The notes under the pieces are model-generated. The model was not told the origin of the DNA. It saw nothing but the letters and a program-made list of their open reading frames with translations, and searched no databases. A stretch of DNA of 7,478 bases from Dehalococcoidia bacterium UBA6627 (GTDB taxonomy: Bacteria > Chloroflexota > Dehalococcoidia > UBA2979). This document shows positions 5,775 through 7,478 of the stretch, one piece after another. Numbering within the stretch: position 1 is the first letter of the stretch; each line of letters starts with the position of its first letter. The DNA is taken from the NCBI GenBank assembly GCA_002455955.1, contig DKLZ01000082.1:1-7478 (forward strand), read 5' to 3'. The position numbers were made by a program, and so were the translations under genes.

Positions 5775-6293
5775 TTATTCGTCAGCTCGATAATCACCAG
5801 AACACCCACCAGATTTAGCGATAAGACGTACGTCATTAATCTGCAGCGTGCGTTCGACCGCCTTGCACATATCGTAAACCGTGAGTGCGGCAACACTGAC
5901 CGCGGTCAGTGCCTCCATCTCCACGCCAGTACGAGACGTCGTACGTACTGTTGCCTCTACTTCTAAAGAAACTTGATCCGATGGAGTTTCACCGAAAACG
6001 CTAATTCCCGTCGCCGGTTCCAGGTGCACTTTGACAGCACTCAACGGAAGCGGATGACAAAGCGGTATGAGATCGTGTGTGCGCTTCGCCGCCATAATTC
6101 CCGCGATCCGTGCCGTCGCTAACACATCGCCTTTGGGTATATCACCTTCGACAATCAATTTAAGCGTCTCTGACTGCATCAATACTCGACCACGTGCCGT
6201 TGCCTCACGTAGCGTCACATCCTTCGAAGAGATATCTACCATCAAAGCATTTCCGGTCTCATCTATATGAGTCAAATCGTTTACATCAGACAC
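5775..6293 (-). CDS. moaC: Cyclic pyranopterin monophosphate synthase MoaC
   Basis: The 172-residue product performs the second half of the first stage of molybdenum-cofactor synthesis, converting 3',8-cyclo-7,8-dihydro-GTP made by MoaA into cyclic pyranopterin monophosphate (cytoplasm, hexameric in known members). Family motifs are plain: THIDETGNALMVDIS (8-22), KGDVLATARIAG (54-65), LIPLCHPLPLS (75-85), TGVEMEALTA (122-131) and YDMCKAVE (140-147). Against Escherichia coli MoaC, Lys51, His77, Asp128 and Lys131 correspond to Lys54, His80, Asp141 and Lys144. Two oddities are a loop about ten residues longer around 93-108, and Cys164 where many members have Lys (KSGGKSG). The start is GTG at 6293, only 2 nt after the moaA stop. 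The ribosome-binding site is the GGTG at the end of moaA, so translation is probably coupled. Confidence 0.96.
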   Translation of the reverse strand: MSDVNDLTHIDETGNALMVDISSKDVTLREATARGRVLMQSETLKLIVEGDIPKGDVLATARIAGIMAAKRTHDLIPLCHPLPLSAVKVHLEPATGISVFGETPSDQVSLEVEATVRTTSRTGVEMEALTAVSVAALTVYDMCKAVERTLQINDVRLIAKSGGCSGDYRADE

Positions 6294-6295
6294 AA

Positions 6296-7348
6296 CTAAC
6301 CACCGATGTAGGACATTTCAACTCGAGGCAGACCCTCGAGATCTCCAGTTGCTTTAGAACGCAATTCCGAGTACCGATCACTGCGCTCTCGCCAAATACT
6401 ACTAAGAAATGTTCTTAACTCTTCATCACTCGTGGCATCACGAAGTCTCGCTCGTAGATCAGACCCTTCAACAGCAAACAGACACGTATACAAACGTCCA
6501 TCGGCTGAGATACGAGCCCTAGAACAGCTGCTGCAAAACGACTGCGTGACTGAAGTAATGAACCCAATCTCGCCATCGCCATCACGATATCGATAACGTT
6601 TTGCAACTTCTCCTTCATATTGAGGAGCAATCGACTCCAGAGGGAACTCAGCATCGATCAAGGCGACTAGATCAGATGCAGGCAAGACCTCGTCCAAACG
6701 CCAGCCATTCGTCGTTCCGACATCCATAAATTCGATAAATCGAACAATGTGCTCGCTCCCACGGAAGTGCCGAGCCAGATCTATCAGCGTGTGATCGTTT
6801 ATCCCCTTACGAACAACCGCGTTGATCTTGATCGGCCCAAGGCCTGCCTTCGAAGCGGCATCAATCCCTTCAAGCACCATCGCAACAGGAAAGTCCATGT
6901 CGTTCATTTCACGGAAAACTGCATCGTTAATCGAGTCAAGACTAACTGTGATTCGATCAAGACCAGCAGAGGCAAGCCGGTCGACCTGAGACGCAAGCAA
7001 TGTTGCGTTCGTTGTTAAAGCAATTTCCGTATCAGGTATGTTCGCTAGCATCTCAACTAACGTTGGCAAATCGGCTCGTAACAAAGGCTCGCCACCGGTG
7101 AGACGAAATTTACGGACACCTAAATCTGCAGTAATTCGAGCTATGCGCTCAATTTCCTCAAAACTCAGAATCTCATCACGTTGTATAAACTCAAAGTCTG
7201 ACCCAAACACCTCTTTCGGCATGCAGTAATGGCATCGAAAATTGCAGCGATCAGTAACAGAAATCCTGAGATCATGTAATGGGCGACCAAGGCGATCAAT
7301 TTCAGCCCCATCAAGATCTGTATCAAAATGGCCGTCGTGCTCTGGCAT
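6296..7348 (-). CDS. moaA: GTP 3',8-cyclase MoaA (radical SAM)
   Basis: The 350-residue product begins molybdenum-cofactor synthesis, rearranging GTP to 3',8-cyclo-7,8-dihydro-GTP with S-adenosylmethionine radical chemistry. The N-terminal radical-SAM cluster motif is C35-x3-C39-x2-C42 in TDRCNFRCHYCMP. The SAM-binding GGEP is at 85-88. The second cluster, which holds the GTP, is C272-x2-C275-x13-C289, with arginines 277 and 279 beside it. The protein ends in Gly349-Gly350, the conserved C-terminal pair that is inserted into the active site in known MoaA. Length is slightly above the usual ~330 because of an acidic 20-residue N-terminal extension. The ATG at 7348 is supported by GAGGTG 4 nt upstream. 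Its start overlaps the 3' end of rdgB by 26 bp, and moaC follows after 2 bp, so the three genes form one transcript. No molybdenum riboswitch can be seen, as the operon's 5' end is outside the window. Confidence 0.97.
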   Translation of the reverse strand: MPEHDGHFDTDLDGAEIDRLGRPLHDLRISVTDRCNFRCHYCMPKEVFGSDFEFIQRDEILSFEEIERIARITADLGVRKFRLTGGEPLLRADLPTLVEMLANIPDTEIALTTNATLLASQVDRLASAGLDRITVSLDSINDAVFREMNDMDFPVAMVLEGIDAASKAGLGPIKINAVVRKGINDHTLIDLARHFRGSEHIVRFIEFMDVGTTNGWRLDEVLPASDLVALIDAEFPLESIAPQYEGEVAKRYRYRDGDGEIGFITSVTQSFCSSCSRARISADGRLYTCLFAVEGSDLRARLRDATSDEELRTFLSSIWRERSDRYSELRSKATGDLEGLPRVEMSYIGG

Positions 7349-7478
7349 GCAACACCTCTAGCACTTCCATCATGGCACGGAGTGCCCTCGAACGGTGACT
7401 AATCTGGTTTTTTTCCTCACCAATCTCAGCGAGCGTACGCCCATCTTGGATTTCGAAAATGGGATCATAACCAAAACC
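7323..7478 (-). CDS. rdgB: RdgB/HAM1 family non-canonical purine NTP pyrophosphatase, C-terminal fragment (runs off right edge)
   Basis: Only the last 51 codons and the TGA stop are inside the window; the frame is open from the first base at the edge. The sequence contains GFGYDPIFE (1-9 of the fragment), then GRTLAEIG (13-20) and EEKNQISHRSRAL (21-33), which are signature blocks of the RdgB/HAM1 family: the FGYDP and EK...SHR segments line the nucleotide site. The enzyme hydrolyses XTP, dITP and ITP to monophosphates and protects DNA and RNA from deaminated purines. It then has about 18 residues of tail, ending HARARRPF, which reads into moaA. It is first in the visible operon rdgB-moaA-moaC. 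There is no sign of truncation other than the window edge. Confidence 0.93.
   Translation of the reverse strand, partial: GFGYDPIFEIQDGRTLAEIGEEKNQISHRSRALRAMMEVLEVLHARARRPF

Noticed and set aside
6067..7229. Plus-strand open frames opposite moaC and moaA
   Set aside because: They lie fully inside well-identified genes on the other strand and their translations have no recognisable features.

Overview
This is a compact bacterial segment of moderate GC by eye. Seven genes can be supported, and one of them runs off the right edge. Taxonomy is inference only. A PP2C-like/membrane/beta-propeller protein, a CoA racemase beside a divergent crotonase, and a clustered molybdopterin operon would fit an uncultured Chloroflexota/Dehalococcoidia-type bacterium (SAR202-like). 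However, the racemase is also very similar to actinobacterial Mcr as I remember it, so this placement is weak.

Left region (1-2400). A long minus-strand gene (49-2031) encodes a degenerate PP2C-type phosphatase domain, a proline-rich linker, one transmembrane helix and an outer domain with six visible beta-propeller repeats. Its 5' end faces a 369-bp divergent intergenic region. That region holds a GC-rich, dyad-filled block, a cluster of inverted half-sites and a 14-bp tandem direct repeat. A small acidic protein of unknown function (2401-2778, plus strand) follows.

Middle region (2779-5716). A crotonase-family gene (2839-3741, minus) and an alpha-methylacyl-CoA racemase gene (3903-5048, plus) diverge from a shared 161-bp region. 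Together they suggest breakdown of methyl-branched acyl-CoAs (isoprenoid or sterol-side-chain type). The racemase has all its expected catalytic residues. The crotonase lacks both hydratase glutamates and looks more like an isomerase-type member. Downstream of the racemase is a very short GTGA-overlapping ORF, then a gene for a multi-pass membrane protein of unknown function.

Right region (5775-7478, minus strand). This is a tight operon in the order rdgB (3' end only), moaA, moaC. rdgB overlaps moaA by 26 bp, and 2 bp separate moaA from moaC. MoaA and MoaC carry out the first two steps of molybdenum-cofactor synthesis (GTP to cyclic pyranopterin monophosphate). RdgB removes non-canonical purine nucleotides.

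No tRNA, rRNA, CRISPR array or insertion sequence was recognised. No window-wide new system is evident. The points most worth following are the pseudophosphatase/propeller sensor with its structured upstream DNA, and the odd start region and active site of the crotonase.
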